Notes under the pieces: model-generated
Databases searched by the model: none
Seen by the model: only the letters and a program-made list of their open reading frames with translations
What the model was told of the DNA's origin: nothing
Shown: in pieces, positions 17,968 to 27,561 of the stretch
Layout: every line of letters starts with the position of its first letter
How positions within the stretch are numbered: position 1 is the stretch's first letter
Position numbers and translations under genes: made by a program
NCBI RefSeq assembly: GCF_008919445.1
Contig: NZ_VSLG01000007.1
Coordinates: 87,304-151,303 of the forward strand
Source of the DNA: Serinicoccus kebangsaanensis
GTDB taxonomy: Bacteria > Actinomycetota > Actinomycetes > Actinomycetales > Dermatophilaceae
DNA: 64,000 bases
Reading direction: 5' to 3'

Positions 17968-19137
17968 GTGAGCAGCCGTGACGTCGACGTGACCCTGGGC
18001 GCCGCGGGCGTCGGCGGCCTCTCGACCACCGAGATGGTGCTGAACATCGGGCCCCAGCACCCGGCGACCCACGGGGTGCTCCGACTGCGCATCACGGCGG
18101 ACGGCGAGCGGATCACCGCGGCCGAGCCGGTCATCGGCTACATGCACCGGGGGGCGGAGAAGCTGTTCGAGGTGCGCGACTACCGGCAGATCATGGTGCT
18201 GGCCAACCGGCACGACTGGCTGTCCGCCTTCAACAACGAGGTCGGCGTCGCGCTCACCGTCGAGCACCTGCTGGAGATGGAGGTCCCGGAGCGGGCCACC
18301 TGGGCGCGCACGCTGCTGTGCGAGCTGGGCCGGGTGCTCAACCACCTGATGTTCCTCGGCTCCTACCCGCACGAGCTCGGGGCGATCACGCCGATGTTCT
18401 ACTCCTTCCGGGAGCGGGAGGAGATCCAGGCCGTCATGGAGGAGTACTCCGGCGGGCGGATGCACTTCATGGCGACCCGCGTGGGCGGGTTGCTGCACGA
18501 CCTGCCGGAGGGCTGGTTGGACCGGGTGGACGCGGCCGTGTCCACGGTGCGCTCCCGCCTCCCCGACCTGACCGGGCTGGTCCTGGGCAACGAGATCCTC
18601 CAGGGCCGCACCCGTGGGATCGGGGTGCTCGACCTCGACACGGTGCTGGCCTACGGCGTCTCCGGCCCCATCGCCCGCGCCTCCGGACTGGACGTCGACC
18701 TGCGCCGGGACGAGCCCTACCTCGCCTACGGCGAGCTGTTCGGCGAGGACGGGCCGGGGCGGGTCGTCACCCGGGAGGCGGGTGACTGCTACGCGCGGCT
18801 GGACGTCCTGGTCGAGCAGATCCAGGTGAGCCTCGACCTCGTCGAGGCCTGCACGGCGAGGCTGCGCGACCTCGGCCCGGGGCCGATCAGCAGCCGGCTG
18901 CCGAAGAAGCTCAAGGTGCCCGCCGGCGAGCACTACTGCGCCAGCGAGAACCCGCTCGGTCTCAACGGCTACTACCTGGTCAGCCGGGGCGACACGGTGC
19001 CGCACCGCCTCAAGCTGCGCTCCGCGTCGTTCAACAACGTGCAGGTGCTGCGCGAGATGCTGCCCGGGACGGTGGTCGCCGACATGGTCGCGATCCTGGG
19101 CTCGATGTTCTTCGTCGTCGGCGACATCGACAAGTAG
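17968..19137 (+). CDS. Stand-alone NuoD-like NADH-quinone oxidoreductase subunit D
   Basis: Full-length (389 residues) 49-kDa/NuoD homologue starting at GTG. Hallmarks are [14 protein letters not shown] (His31, His35), [10 protein letters not shown] (Arg61), [11 protein letters not shown] (His166) and the C-terminal end [18 protein letters not shown]. An ungapped alignment to bovine NDUFS2 with an offset of 24 is possible: Arg61 equals Arg85, the NDUFAF7 methylation site; His35 equals His59. The quinone-binding Tyr108 is Trp84 here (RHDWLS), and Asp160 is Glu136. No other nuo gene is in the window. The role may be a divergent or partial complex; electron transfer is unproven. Confidence 0.88.
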   Translation: MSSRDVDVTLGAAGVGGLSTTEMVLNIGPQHPATHGVLRLRITADGERITAAEPVIGYMHRGAEKLFEVRDYRQIMVLANRHDWLSAFNNEVGVALTVEHLLEMEVPERATWARTLLCELGRVLNHLMFLGSYPHELGAITPMFYSFREREEIQAVMEEYSGGRMHFMATRVGGLLHDLPEGWLDRVDAAVSTVRSRLPDLTGLVLGNEILQGRTRGIGVLDLDTVLAYGVSGPIARASGLDVDLRRDEPYLAYGELFGEDGPGRVVTREAGDCYARLDVLVEQIQVSLDLVEACTARLRDLGPGPISSRLPKKLKVPAGEHYCASENPLGLNGYYLVSRGDTVPHRLKLRSASFNNVQVLREMLPGTVVADMVAILGSMFFVVGDIDK

Positions 19138-19144
19138 CCGGACG

Positions 19145-19187
19145 TGGACCTCGCGTCCTGGTGCCGTCCCCCAGGAACCGAGGTCCA
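19145..19187. terminator. Bidirectional terminator after nuoD
   Basis: TGGACCTCG (19145-19153) pairs with CGAGGTCCA (19179-19187), and an inner TCCTGG pairs with CCAGGA. It separates the converging nuoD-like and methyltransferase genes. Confidence 0.75.
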
Positions 19188-19196
19188 TCTCGGTGG

Positions 19197-19838
19197 TCAG
19201 GCCCGCAGGACGCTCACGCAGAAGACGGCGTCGTCGCGCCAGGGCCGCAGGTCCCACGTCGCGAAACGGTGCTCGAGCCGCAGCCCGGCCCGCTGTGCGG
19301 CGTCGTCCAGGTCGGCCGGGGTGAATCCCCGGACCACCCGGCACCCGACGACCAGGAAGCCGTCGTCGCGCAGGTGGTCCCGCAGCCGCGCGACGACCGT
19401 GGCGCGATGCCGCTCGGCCACGAAGTCCATGACGTTCCCCGCGACCAGCGCCCCGTCGAACGGCTCGGGCTGGCCGAGCGCGGCCAGGTCGAGGGCGGCC
19501 AGGTCACCGACCAGCCAGGTCGCCCCGGGGTGGTCCTGGCGCGCGGCCCGGACCAGCGCCGGGTCGATGTCGACACCGACGACCTCGTGGCCCAGGCGGG
19601 CCAGGTGGCCGCCGTGCCGGCCGGGCCCGCACCCCGCGTCCAGCAGCCGGGCCCCGCGAGGCGCCAGCACGTCCACCAGCCGGGACTCGCCCTCCAGGTC
19701 CTGCCCTCCGGCCGCCATCGCCCGGAACCGGTCGACGTACCACCGCGAGTGCTCCGGGTCCTCGAGCCCGGGCCACAGGGTGGTGTCCCGTGACCCCTGC
19801 GTCGGCTCGATCGGGACGTGCGGGTCGCGCTCGCTCAT
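19197..19838 (-). CDS. Class I SAM-dependent methyltransferase
   Basis: The product is 213 residues. Motif I is LLDAGCGPGRHGGHLARLG, with the acidic end of beta-2 at VVGVDIDPALV and GDLAALDL after it, so SAM binding is well supported. The later part, FTPADLDDAAQRAGLRLEHRF, is typical of small-molecule methyltransferases of the Methyltransf_25 type. The substrate is unknown. I use ATG 19838 (MSERDPHVP); an in-frame GTG three codons upstream is possible. Confidence 0.82.
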   Translation of the reverse strand: MSERDPHVPIEPTQGSRDTTLWPGLEDPEHSRWYVDRFRAMAAGGQDLEGESRLVDVLAPRGARLLDAGCGPGRHGGHLARLGHEVVGVDIDPALVRAARQDHPGATWLVGDLAALDLAALGQPEPFDGALVAGNVMDFVAERHRATVVARLRDHLRDDGFLVVGCRVVRGFTPADLDDAAQRAGLRLEHRFATWDLRPWRDDAVFCVSVLRA

Positions 19839-19883
19839 GCCGGTCACTGTAGGTCGCCCGCGCCAGCGCCGGCCCGACCGGCG

Positions 19884-20384
19884 TCAGCCGTAGGCCAGGT
19901 CCCCGTCGGCGACGCCGTCGTCATCGTCGTCGTGCTCGGTCGGGGGGATCCGGCACCAGTCCTGCCCGACGTAGCCCGCCACGGACAGCACCAGGGCCGC
20001 CACCGCGTGCACCACGCCCCACACCAGCTGCACCCGCTCGCTGGCCACGTCCGCGTTCGGCAGGTGGACCAGCGCGTTCGCGGCATACCACCCGAGCAGG
20101 GCGGCGCCACCCAGCGCCGCGGCCTGGGCACCCACGACCGTGCCGCGACCCCGCTGCGGGCTGGGTCGCAGGGTCCCCCTGCCGAGCAGGTAGCGCCGGA
20201 TCTGCCAGCACATGACCAGCACCAGCAGGGTCACCGCCACGAGCGGCACCAGGCCGATCCAGGAGATCACCGGGTAGCCGCCGCCGAGCGAGCGCACCAC
20301 CTGGAGCAGCAACCAGCTGGCCATGCCGGCCAGCACCGCCACGATCGCGCCGGTCCCGACGCGCACCCCGTCCACGCCCCTCAT
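19884..20384 (-). CDS. DUF3180 membrane protein
   Basis: This 166-residue membrane protein has four hydrophobic segments arranged as two hairpins (AIVAVLAGMASWLLLQVV; WIGLVPLVAVTLLVLVMCW; two more after a basic loop). It ends in an Asp-rich tail. It matches the conserved actinobacterial DUF3180 protein that ends the folate operon in mycobacteria (Rv3605c position). Its ATG overlaps the folBK stop (ATGA). Function unknown. Confidence 0.85.
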   Translation of the reverse strand: MRGVDGVRVGTGAIVAVLAGMASWLLLQVVRSLGGGYPVISWIGLVPLVAVTLLVLVMCWQIRRYLLGRGTLRPSPQRGRGTVVGAQAAALGGAALLGWYAANALVHLPNADVASERVQLVWGVVHAVAALVLSVAGYVGQDWCRIPPTEHDDDDDGVADGDLAYG

Positions 20385-21319
20385 CGGGCCTCCTCGACCG
20401 GCCGGACGTCCTGCTCCTGGACCGAGGGTATGAGCTCGCGCACCGGCACCACCCGGTCGCCGACCCGCAGGGTCGCCGCGGCGTCGACCTCGGCCCAGGG
20501 CACGAGGACGAAAGCACGCTCGTGGCTGCGCGGGTGCGGCAGCAGCAGCGCCGGATCCTCGCTCACCACGTCGGTCCCGGACGCGGGGTCGCCGTACTGC
20601 ACCAGGTCCAGGTCGAGGGTGCGGGCACCCCACCGCGCCTCACGGGTCCGACCGAAGTCGTCCTCAAGGCGGTGCAGGGCGGCCAGCAGGGACGACGGCG
20701 ACCGGCTCGTGCGCGCGAGCGCCACGGCGTTGACGTAGTCCGGCTGACCGGTGACCGCCTCGCCCCCGACCGGTGCGGTGACGAAGGTCCTGGAGGCCTG
20801 CAGGCGCCGCAGACCGGGCAGCCGTCGCAGCCGCTGGAGCGCCGCCCGCACGGTCGCTGCCGGCTCCTCCCCGTCGAGGCCGGCCAGGTTGGCGCCGAGC
20901 GCGATCACCACCGGGACGTCCGTGCGCCGGCGCACGACGACCGCCACGTCGCCGAAGGGCACGCCGACCGGCGCCTGCGGCTTGTGCACGGTCACCTCGA
21001 CCGCCTCGACCAGCGGCCGGGCGAGCACGCGGGCGGCGATCTGCTCCGCGACGGTCTCGATCAGGTCTCGCGGCTCGCCACCCACCACGGCCACGACGTC
21101 CGCCGCGACCTCGCCGTAGTTCACGGTCCGGTCCAGGTCGTCGCTGGCGCCCGCGGGACCCAGGTCGAGGGTCATCGTGACGTCCACGACGAACTCCTGA
21201 CCCTCCCGCCGCTCGTGCTCGAAGACCCCGTGGTGCCCCTGGGCGCGCACCCCGACGAGTCGGATCTCGTCGCCGCGCCGGTCGCGACGGCTCGGCCCGG
21301 TGGGCGTGGTGCCGCTCAT
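20381..21319 (-). CDS. folK: Bifunctional dihydroneopterin aldolase / HPPK (FolB-FolK fusion)
   Basis: The 312-residue protein joins two consecutive folate enzymes. Residues about 15-130 are dihydroneopterin aldolase, with EIRLVGVRAQGHHGVFEHER and the VNYGEVAA segment. Residues about 135-300 are 6-hydroxymethyl-7,8-dihydropterin pyrophosphokinase, with VIALGANLAGLDG, YVNAVAL, WGARTLDLDLVQYG and PHPRSHERAFVLVPWAEV. In M. tuberculosis these are separate genes. ATG 21319 overlaps the folP stop and its own stop overlaps the DUF3180 start, so translation is coupled along the operon. Confidence 0.94.
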   Translation of the reverse strand: MSGTTPTGPSRRDRRGDEIRLVGVRAQGHHGVFEHERREGQEFVVDVTMTLDLGPAGASDDLDRTVNYGEVAADVVAVVGGEPRDLIETVAEQIAARVLARPLVEAVEVTVHKPQAPVGVPFGDVAVVVRRRTDVPVVIALGANLAGLDGEEPAATVRAALQRLRRLPGLRRLQASRTFVTAPVGGEAVTGQPDYVNAVALARTSRSPSSLLAALHRLEDDFGRTREARWGARTLDLDLVQYGDPASGTDVVSEDPALLLPHPRSHERAFVLVPWAEVDAAATLRVGDRVVPVRELIPSVQEQDVRPVEEAR

Positions 21320-22158
21320 CGTCCGGCCCCCTGGGTCAGCTGCCACACCGCGAGCGCGTCCCGGGTGGGCGGCACCTCGTGCACCCGCACCGCCCAGGCG
21401 CCTGCCTGCGCGGCGAGCAGGCTGGTGGCGGCGGTGGCGGCGTCCCGCTGCTCCGGCGGTGTCAGCTCGGCCCCGGGTGGCGCCACGCCGGGGCGGGAGG
21501 ACAGCCGGCCCAGGAAGCGCTTGCGGGAGGTGCCGACCAGCACCGGCAGCCCCAGGGCGACGACCCGGTCCAGACCGGCCAGCAGGCTCCAGTTGTGGTC
21601 CGCGTCCTTGGAGAAGCCGAAGCCGGGGTCCAGCACCAGCTGCTCGGTCGCCACGCCCTGGTGCAGCAGCGCATCCACCCGGGCGGACAGCTCGCTGCAC
21701 ACCTCGGCGACCACGTCGTCGTAGTGATGGGTCGCCGTGGCGTCGGTCAGCAGCCCGCGCCAGTGCATGACGACGTAGCGGGCGCCGGTCGCGGCGATCA
21801 TCGGGCCCATCCGTGCGTCGCCCAGGCCGCCGGACACGTCGTTGACGAGCGCGGCGCCCGCCTCGACGGCGGCCTCGGCCACACCGGCGCGCATCGTGTC
21901 GACGGAGACGGCATACCCGCGCTGCGCGAGGGCGGAGACGACGGGCAGCACCCGGTCCAGCTCCTCCTGCTCCGTCGGGCGCGTGCTGCCCGGCCGGGTG
22001 GACTCACCGCCGACGTCGACCAGCTCGGCGCCCTGCGCCACCAGCTCCTGCCCCCGCGCGACCGCGGCGTCCGCGTCCAACCAGCGGCCACCGTCGCTGA
22101 ACGAGTCGGGGGTGACGTTGACCACCCCCATGATCGCGGTATGCGCAGCGCCGGGCAC
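21316..22158 (-). CDS. folP: Dihydropteroate synthase
   Basis: Condenses hydroxymethyl-dihydropterin pyrophosphate with p-aminobenzoate, the step blocked by sulfonamides. The 280-residue TIM barrel shows IMGVVNVTPDSFSDGGRWLD, GAELVDVGGESTRPG, LVNDVSGG, LVLDPGFGFSKDADHN and LVGTSRKRFLG. GTG 22158 is supported by an AGGAG ribosome-binding site 4 bp upstream. It lies 7 bp after folE and overlaps folBK. Confidence 0.97.
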   Translation of the reverse strand: MPGAAHTAIMGVVNVTPDSFSDGGRWLDADAAVARGQELVAQGAELVDVGGESTRPGSTRPTEQEELDRVLPVVSALAQRGYAVSVDTMRAGVAEAAVEAGAALVNDVSGGLGDARMGPMIAATGARYVVMHWRGLLTDATATHHYDDVVAEVCSELSARVDALLHQGVATEQLVLDPGFGFSKDADHNWSLLAGLDRVVALGLPVLVGTSRKRFLGRLSSRPGVAPPGAELTPPEQRDAATAATSLLAAQAGAWAVRVHEVPPTRDALAVWQLTQGAGR

Positions 22159-22165
22159 GTCGCTC

Positions 22166-22783
22166 CTATCGACCGGTGATCAGGCTCATCGCCTCGGCCC
22201 GGGTCGCCTGGTTGCGCAGCTGACCCCGGACCGTCGAGGTGATCGTCCGCGCCCCCGGCCGGCGCACCCCGCGCATCGACATGCACAGGTGCTCGGCCTC
22301 CACCACCACGAGCACGCCCCGCGGCGCCAGGTGGTCGACCAGGGCGTCCGCGACCTGCGTCGTGAGGCGTTCCTGGACCTGCGGGCGGCGGGCGTAGACG
22401 TCGACCAGGCGGGCCAGCTTGGACAGTCCCACGACGTGACCTCCCGGGCCAGGGATGTAGGCCACGTGCGCCGACCCGTGGAAGGGCACCAGGTGGTGCT
22501 CGCAGACGCTGTAGAGCTCGATGTCCTTGACCAGGATCATCTCGTCGTGGTCGACGTCGAAGGTGGTCCCCAGCACCTCGGACGGGTCCTGCCCCAGGCC
22601 GCCGAAGATCTCGGCGTAGGAGCGGGCCACCCGCGCGGGCGTGAGCTGCAGGCCGTCACGGTCGGGGTCCTCACCGACGGCGAGCAGGATCTCCCGCACC
22701 GCCGCCTCCACGCGGGCATGGTCGATGGTGCGCACCACGGGCGCCTCGCCCGCGTCGGCGTCAGGCGTGCCCGGGGTCGACAT
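22166..22783 (-). CDS. folE: GTP cyclohydrolase I
   Basis: First enzyme of folate synthesis, converting GTP to 7,8-dihydroneopterin triphosphate. The 205-residue sequence has [23 protein letters not shown], with the Zn-binding Cys and His residues, [21 protein letters not shown], and the second Zn Cys in [13 protein letters not shown]. Its start lies inside the end of ftsH (23-nt overlap), so expression follows ftsH. Confidence 0.97.
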   Translation of the reverse strand: MSTPGTPDADAGEAPVVRTIDHARVEAAVREILLAVGEDPDRDGLQLTPARVARSYAEIFGGLGQDPSEVLGTTFDVDHDEMILVKDIELYSVCEHHLVPFHGSAHVAYIPGPGGHVVGLSKLARLVDVYARRPQVQERLTTQVADALVDHLAPRGVLVVVEAEHLCMSMRGVRRPGARTITSTVRGQLRNQATRAEAMSLITGR

Positions 22784-24809
22784 GGCCGCCCTCCGGCACC
22801 TGGACCACCTCGGCGGGCGGATTGTCGTCCTCGGTCTCGGTCAGCGGGTGGTGTCCGTTGGACATGGCCCGCTTCTCCGCGTCGGTCAGCACCGGGCCCG
22901 CCTCGTGGATGGTGCGGGCGTCCGAGGACAGCCAGACCGGCCGGACCGGGCGCTTGCGGATGTCCTGGAAGACCTCGGCGATCGCCTCGGCGTTGAGCGT
23001 CTCCTTCTCCAGCAGCTCGAGCACGAGCGCGTCGAGGATGTCGCGGTTGTCGTTGAGGGCGTGCCAGGCCTCGTCGTGGGCCGCCTCGATGAGCCGGCGC
23101 ACCTCCTGGTCCACCACCCCCGCGAGGTTCTCGGAGTAGTCCCGCTCGTGCCCCATGTCGCGACCGAGGAAGACCTCGCCCCCGCCGCTGCCGAGCTTGA
23201 CCGCCCCCACGCGCTCCGACATACCGAACTGGGTCACCATCTTGCGCGCCAGACCGGTGGCCTTCTCGATGTCGTTGGCGGCACCGGTGGTGGGGTCGTG
23301 GAAGACGAGCTCCTCCGCCACCCGGCCACCGAGGGCGTAGGCGAGCTGGTCCAGCAGCTCGTTGCGGGTCGTGGAGTACTTGTCGTCCGAGGGCAGCACC
23401 ATCGTGTAGCCCAGGGCGCGGCCACGGGGCAGGATGGTCACCTTGCTCACCGGGTCGGTGTGGTTCATCGCCGCGGCGACCAGGGCGTGCCCGCCCTCGT
23501 GGTAGGCGGTGATCTTCTTCTCCTTGGCGCTCATCACCCGGGTGCGCTTCTGCGGCCCGGCCATGACGCGGTCGATCGCCTCGTCCAGGTCGCCGTCGAT
23601 GATCACCTGCTGGTTCTTGCGCGCGGCCAGCAGCGCGGCCTCGTTGAGCACGTTGGCGAGGTCGGCACCGGAGAAGCCCGGCGTCCGGCGTGCCACGGCC
23701 ATCAGGTCGACGCCGTCGTCCAGCGGCTTGCCCTTGCCGTGCACCTGCAGGATGTGCAGCCGGCCGAGCATGTCCGGCGCCTCGACCGCGATCTGCCGGT
23801 CGAACCGGCCGGGGCGCAGCAGGGCCGGGTCGAGGATGTCCGGGCGGTTGGTCGCCGCGATGAGGATGACGTTGGTCTTGACGTCGAAGCCGTCCATCTC
23901 GACGAGCAGCTGGTTCAGCGTCTGCTCCCGCTCGTCGTGGCCGCCGCCAAGGCCGGCGCCACGGTGACGGCCGACGGCGTCGATCTCGTCCACGAAGATG
24001 ATGGCCGGGGCGTTCTCCTTCGCCTGCTCGAAGAGGTCACGCACCCGCGAGGCGCCGACACCGACGAACATCTCGACGAAGTCCGAGCCGGAGATCGAGT
24101 AGAACGGCACCCCGGCCTCGCCGGCCACGGCGCGGGCCAGCAAGGTCTTGCCGGTGCCGGGCGGGCCGTAGAGCAGCACGCCCTTGGGGATCTTGGCACC
24201 GACCTCGAGGAACTTCCGGGGCTCGGAGAGGAACTCCTTGATCTCGTGCAGCTCCTCGACCGCCTCGTCCGAGCCCGCCACGTCGGCGAAGGTGACCTTG
24301 GGCATGTCCTTGGTGGCGAGCTTGGCCTTGGACTTGCCGAACTGCGCCACGCCGCGGCCCCCGCCCTGCATCCGCGTCATCAGCCAGAGGAAGAGCGCGA
24401 GGATGAGCAGCAGCGGCAGGAAGTTGAGCAGCATCGAGACGAAGACGTTCTGCCGGGCCGGGTCGTCGGTCCACCGCTCCGAGGGCGGGTTCTCGTCCAG
24501 CGCGGCGATGACCTGCGGTCCTCGGGCGTCGACGTAGAAGGCCTGCACCTGGTCGGTCTCCCGGACCTCGTCGCTGGAGTAGGGCTCGGTCAGCGTGAGG
24601 TCGAGCCGGTCCGGTGTCACCACGGCCTCCGCGACCTGGCCGTCCTCGATGAGCTGCAGCGCGTCGGCCGTGTCGATGCGGCTGTACGGGCTCTGCGCCA
24701 GCAGGGAGTACCAGAGGATGCCCAGGCCCAGGAAGAGGAAGACCCACATCCACGGGCTGGGCTTGGGCCGCTGCTTGGACTTGGGCCTGTTGTTCGGGGC
24801 GGTGCTCAT
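22761..24809 (-). CDS. ftsH: ATP-dependent zinc metalloprotease FtsH
   Basis: Membrane-anchored AAA+ protease for quality control of membrane and cytosolic proteins. The 682 residues include two transmembrane segments (about 21-40 and 112-132), with a periplasmic-type domain between them. The AAA module has Walker A GPPGTGKT, Walker [10 protein letters not shown] and the second region of homology. The Zn protease motif is HEGGH, a variant of HEAGH in which both His and the Glu are kept. The tail is acidic. ATG 24809 gives the expected N-terminus; upstream in-frame residues lack homology. It leads the folate operon (ftsH-folE-folP-folBK-DUF3180), as in mycobacteria. Confidence 0.97.
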   Translation of the reverse strand: MSTAPNNRPKSKQRPKPSPWMWVFLFLGLGILWYSLLAQSPYSRIDTADALQLIEDGQVAEAVVTPDRLDLTLTEPYSSDEVRETDQVQAFYVDARGPQVIAALDENPPSERWTDDPARQNVFVSMLLNFLPLLLILALFLWLMTRMQGGGRGVAQFGKSKAKLATKDMPKVTFADVAGSDEAVEELHEIKEFLSEPRKFLEVGAKIPKGVLLYGPPGTGKTLLARAVAGEAGVPFYSISGSDFVEMFVGVGASRVRDLFEQAKENAPAIIFVDEIDAVGRHRGAGLGGGHDEREQTLNQLLVEMDGFDVKTNVILIAATNRPDILDPALLRPGRFDRQIAVEAPDMLGRLHILQVHGKGKPLDDGVDLMAVARRTPGFSGADLANVLNEAALLAARKNQQVIIDGDLDEAIDRVMAGPQKRTRVMSAKEKKITAYHEGGHALVAAAMNHTDPVSKVTILPRGRALGYTMVLPSDDKYSTTRNELLDQLAYALGGRVAEELVFHDPTTGAANDIEKATGLARKMVTQFGMSERVGAVKLGSGGGEVFLGRDMGHERDYSENLAGVVDQEVRRLIEAAHDEAWHALNDNRDILDALVLELLEKETLNAEAIAEVFQDIRKRPVRPVWLSSDARTIHEAGPVLTDAEKRAMSNGHHPLTETEDDNPPAEVVQVPEGGHVDPGHA

Positions 24810-25097
24810 GTCAGTGACGTTCGGGGGGCGCACGGGACTCCCCCGGTCCTCCTGGTCGGTGATCCGGCAGTGGTTCTTCCTGCCGCTCAACGCGCGGCAG
24901 AAGGTCAGTGTTCCACCTCACCAGGGGCCTGCGCCCCACGGCACCCCCGCAGGGGACCCGTCCCGCCGGATTTCGACTGTGCTTTCCGTCGCCATGGCGA
25001 GAGAACCCGTCGTCGAATTCGAGAGGTCGAGGCGTCTGCTGCGGCCCTCCCCCGCCGTCCGACGCACGTGTCAGCGGTGGCGGCTAGGTTGGCCGGT

Positions 25098-25925
25098 ATG
25101 ACGCACATCGGGGTGATCTTCCCGCCCGACCAGCCGCCGGAGCGGCTCCGCGAGGTGGCGCAGGCGGCCGAGGCTGCCGGCCTGGACGAGCTGTGGCTCT
25201 GGGAGGACTGCTTCAAGGAGGCGGGCATCTCCGCGGCGTCCGCCGCCCTGGCCTGGACCTCACGGCTGCGGGTCGGGGTGGCGCTGCTGCCGGTGCCGCT
25301 GCGCAACGTCACCCTGACCGCGATGGAGGTCGCGACGCTGGCCCGCCTCTTCCCCGGACGTTTCCTGCCGGCCGTCGGGCACGGCGTCCTGGACTGGATG
25401 GGGCAGGCCGGGGCGCGGGTGGAGTCGCCGATGACCCTGCTCCGCGAGTACCTCCACGCGCTGCAGGCGCTCCTCGCCGGGGAGGAGGTGACCGTGTCCG
25501 GGCGCTACGTGCAGCTGGACTCCGTGGCCCTCGACTGGCCGCCGGAGCAGGTCCCGCCCGTCCTGGTCGGTGCCTACCGGCCGAAGACCCTGGCGCTGGC
25601 CGGCGAGCTGGGTGACGGCGTCGTCGTCGACCAGCCCGAGAACCTCCTGGACGCGGTCCCGCAGGTCCGCGCCGGGAGGGAGGCGAGCGGCCGGGGTGGA
25701 GAGCCCGAGGTGCTCGTCTTCGGGACGGTCACCCCGGAGACGGACGCCGAGGAGATCGCCGACCTCGTCCGCCGGCTCTCCCGGGGAGGCGCCCACCGGG
25801 TGGCGTTGACGGTGGTGCCGAGCCGCGGCGCGCCACCGGAGGGCGGACCCGCGCTGCTGGACGCGGTCCCCCTCCTGGGGCGGGCCGCCGAGCTGGTCAG
25901 GTCCGGGGCGGGCGCTCAGCTGTAG
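25098..25925 (+). CDS. LLM-class flavin-dependent oxidoreductase
   Basis: This 275-residue TIM barrel of the luciferase-like monooxygenase superfamily has [61 protein letters not shown] and [16 protein letters not shown]. Family members use FMN or F420; the substrate is unknown. Start is ATG 25098. The preceding gap 24810-25097 holds no other gene. Its stop overlaps that of the converging hpt gene by 10 bp. It interrupts the hpt-ftsH neighbourhood that is kept together in mycobacteria, so it is probably an insertion. Confidence 0.87.
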   Translation: MTHIGVIFPPDQPPERLREVAQAAEAAGLDELWLWEDCFKEAGISAASAALAWTSRLRVGVALLPVPLRNVTLTAMEVATLARLFPGRFLPAVGHGVLDWMGQAGARVESPMTLLREYLHALQALLAGEEVTVSGRYVQLDSVALDWPPEQVPPVLVGAYRPKTLALAGELGDGVVVDQPENLLDAVPQVRAGREASGRGGEPEVLVFGTVTPETDAEEIADLVRRLSRGGAHRVALTVVPSRGAPPEGGPALLDAVPLLGRAAELVRSGAGAQL

Positions 25926-26467
25926 ACGTGCGGGGCCAGGGTGCCGATGACCCGCAGGTTGCGGTACTTCTCGTCGTAGTCGAGTCCGTAGCCCACGACG
26001 AACTCGTCCGGGATGTCGAACCCGACGTAGCGCGTGTCGATCTCCACCTTCGCCGCCGTCGGCTTGCGCAGCAGGGTGCAGATCTCCAGGCTGGCCGGCC
26101 CCCGTGAGCGCAGGTTGGCGCTGATCCACGACAGGGTCAGACCGGAGTCGATGATGTCCTCGACGATGAGCACGTGGCGCCCGGTGATGTCGGTGTCGAG
26201 GTCCTTGAGGATCCGCACCACCCCGCTGCTCTTGGTGCCCGAGCCATAGCTCGACACGGCCATCCAGTCCATCTCCGCCGACCCCGGGAGGGCGCGCATG
26301 AAGTCGGCCATGACGAGGATCGCTCCCTTGAGCACGCCGATCAGCAGCACGTCCTTGTCGTGGTAGTCGGCCCACACCTGCTCGGCCAGCTCGGCCAGCC
26401 GTCCTTGGATGTCCTCCTCGGTGTACAGCACGGTGGCCAGGTCCTCACCCATGTGCTCGGCGTCCAC
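25916..26467 (-). CDS. hpt: Hypoxanthine phosphoribosyltransferase
   Basis: Purine salvage enzyme making IMP/GMP from hypoxanthine or guanine and PRPP. The 183-residue sequence carries [19 protein letters not shown], the PRPP-binding loop [21 protein letters not shown] and FVVGYGLDY. Start is GTG 26467; an ATG five codons in (26452) is an alternative. It follows tilS by about 80 bp, the conserved tilS-hpt order of actinobacteria and firmicutes. Confidence 0.96.
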   Translation of the reverse strand: MDAEHMGEDLATVLYTEEDIQGRLAELAEQVWADYHDKDVLLIGVLKGAILVMADFMRALPGSAEMDWMAVSSYGSGTKSSGVVRILKDLDTDITGRHVLIVEDIIDSGLTLSWISANLRSRGPASLEICTLLRKPTAAKVEIDTRYVGFDIPDEFVVGYGLDYDEKYRNLRVIGTLAPHVYS

Positions 26468-26550
26468 GCAGCCTGCTCCTCATCGATCGTCCGGCGACTC
26501 GTCCGGCGCGACGGCTCCCCGCCGCGCCCTGCTCTACGGCCCCCATTCAA

Positions 26551-27549
26551 CTACGCCTCGCGCCGCAGCCACACCCGGTCTCCGGCCCGCCCCGCGCGGA
26601 CCCCGCCGGGCAGGTGCAGCGGGCCCTGCCCGGACCAGTCGGACACCAGCGCGTCGACGGCCAGGAGGTGCTCGCTGGACAGGTCCGTCCCCGGGCTGCC
26701 CGCCTCCCGCGCCAGCCGTCGCCACAGCCGGGTCCGCACGGCCGGGGCGAGCCGGCGCAGCGCGTGGACGTCCCACGGCTGATCCCCCATCTCCCGGTAT
26801 GCCTGCTCCGCCAGGTCGTCGAGGGCGTCGGCGTCGCCGCGGAGCAGGTCGGCCGAGCGCGCCAGGTTGGCCACCAGGCCGGGGCCGAGCACGCTGTCGA
26901 GCTCGGTCAGCGCACGGCGCGCCCGCACCCGGGCGAAGTGCTCGTCCTGGTTGTGCGGGTCGGCGAACGGCGTGACCCCGAGCGCGTCGCAGCAGGCGGC
27001 CGTCTGGACCCGGGTGAGCCCCAGCAGAGGGCGGCCGAGGACGACGTCACCGGTCAGCACCCGGTGGTCCGGCATCCCGGCCAGGGAGCGCGCGCCGGAC
27101 CCGCGCGCCAGGCCGAGCAGCACCTGCTCGGCCTGGTCGTCCCGCGTGTGGCCGAGCAGCACCGCGGCCGCCCCCAGCCGGTCCGCCCAGAAGGCGAGTG
27201 CGGCATACCTGGCCTCGCGCGCGTCGGCCTCCGGGCCGGCCGAGGTCGCCCGCACCCCGACCCGGGTCACCTCGACCGAGGCGCCGGCAGGCAGCAGCGA
27301 CCGGCACCGGTCGGCCGCGACCTGCGCGACCTCGGCCGAGCCCGGCTGCAGGTCGTGGTCGACGACGACGGCCCCGACCCGCAGCCCCCGCCGCGGGCCC
27401 TCGAACCCGGTGGCCGCCGCCAGGGCGAGCGAGTCCGCACCCCCGGAGCAGGCCACCAGCACCAGGGCGTCGGGACCCAGCCCGGCCCGGTCGACCCAGC
27501 GACGGACGGCGACCCGTGCCGCCGCCACCGCAGGTGCCGGCCCCGGCAT
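26551..27549 (-). CDS. tilS: tRNA(Ile)-lysidine synthetase
   Basis: Modifies C34 of tRNA-Ile2 to lysidine so that it reads AUA. The 332 residues include the PP-loop ATPase motif VACSGGADSLALA near residue 35, VVVDHDLQPGS, LLGHTRDDQAEQVLLGLARGSG and RPLLGLTR. The C-terminal part is short, as in other actinobacterial TilS. The start is ATG 27549. The upstream zincin gene ends 12 bp away. Confidence 0.95.
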   Translation of the reverse strand: MPGPAPAVAAARVAVRRWVDRAGLGPDALVLVACSGGADSLALAAATGFEGPRRGLRVGAVVVDHDLQPGSAEVAQVAADRCRSLLPAGASVEVTRVGVRATSAGPEADAREARYAALAFWADRLGAAAVLLGHTRDDQAEQVLLGLARGSGARSLAGMPDHRVLTGDVVLGRPLLGLTRVQTAACCDALGVTPFADPHNQDEHFARVRARRALTELDSVLGPGLVANLARSADLLRGDADALDDLAEQAYREMGDQPWDVHALRRLAPAVRTRLWRRLAREAGSPGTDLSSEHLLAVDALVSDWSGQGPLHLPGGVRAGRAGDRVWLRREA

Positions 27550-27561
27550 GCGACGTCGGCC

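Noticed and set aside
22761..24809. FtsH as an inactive protease because of HEGGH instead of HEAGH
   Set aside because: Both zinc His and the catalytic Glu are present; the Gly variant is, as far as I recall, seen in active actinobacterial FtsH.
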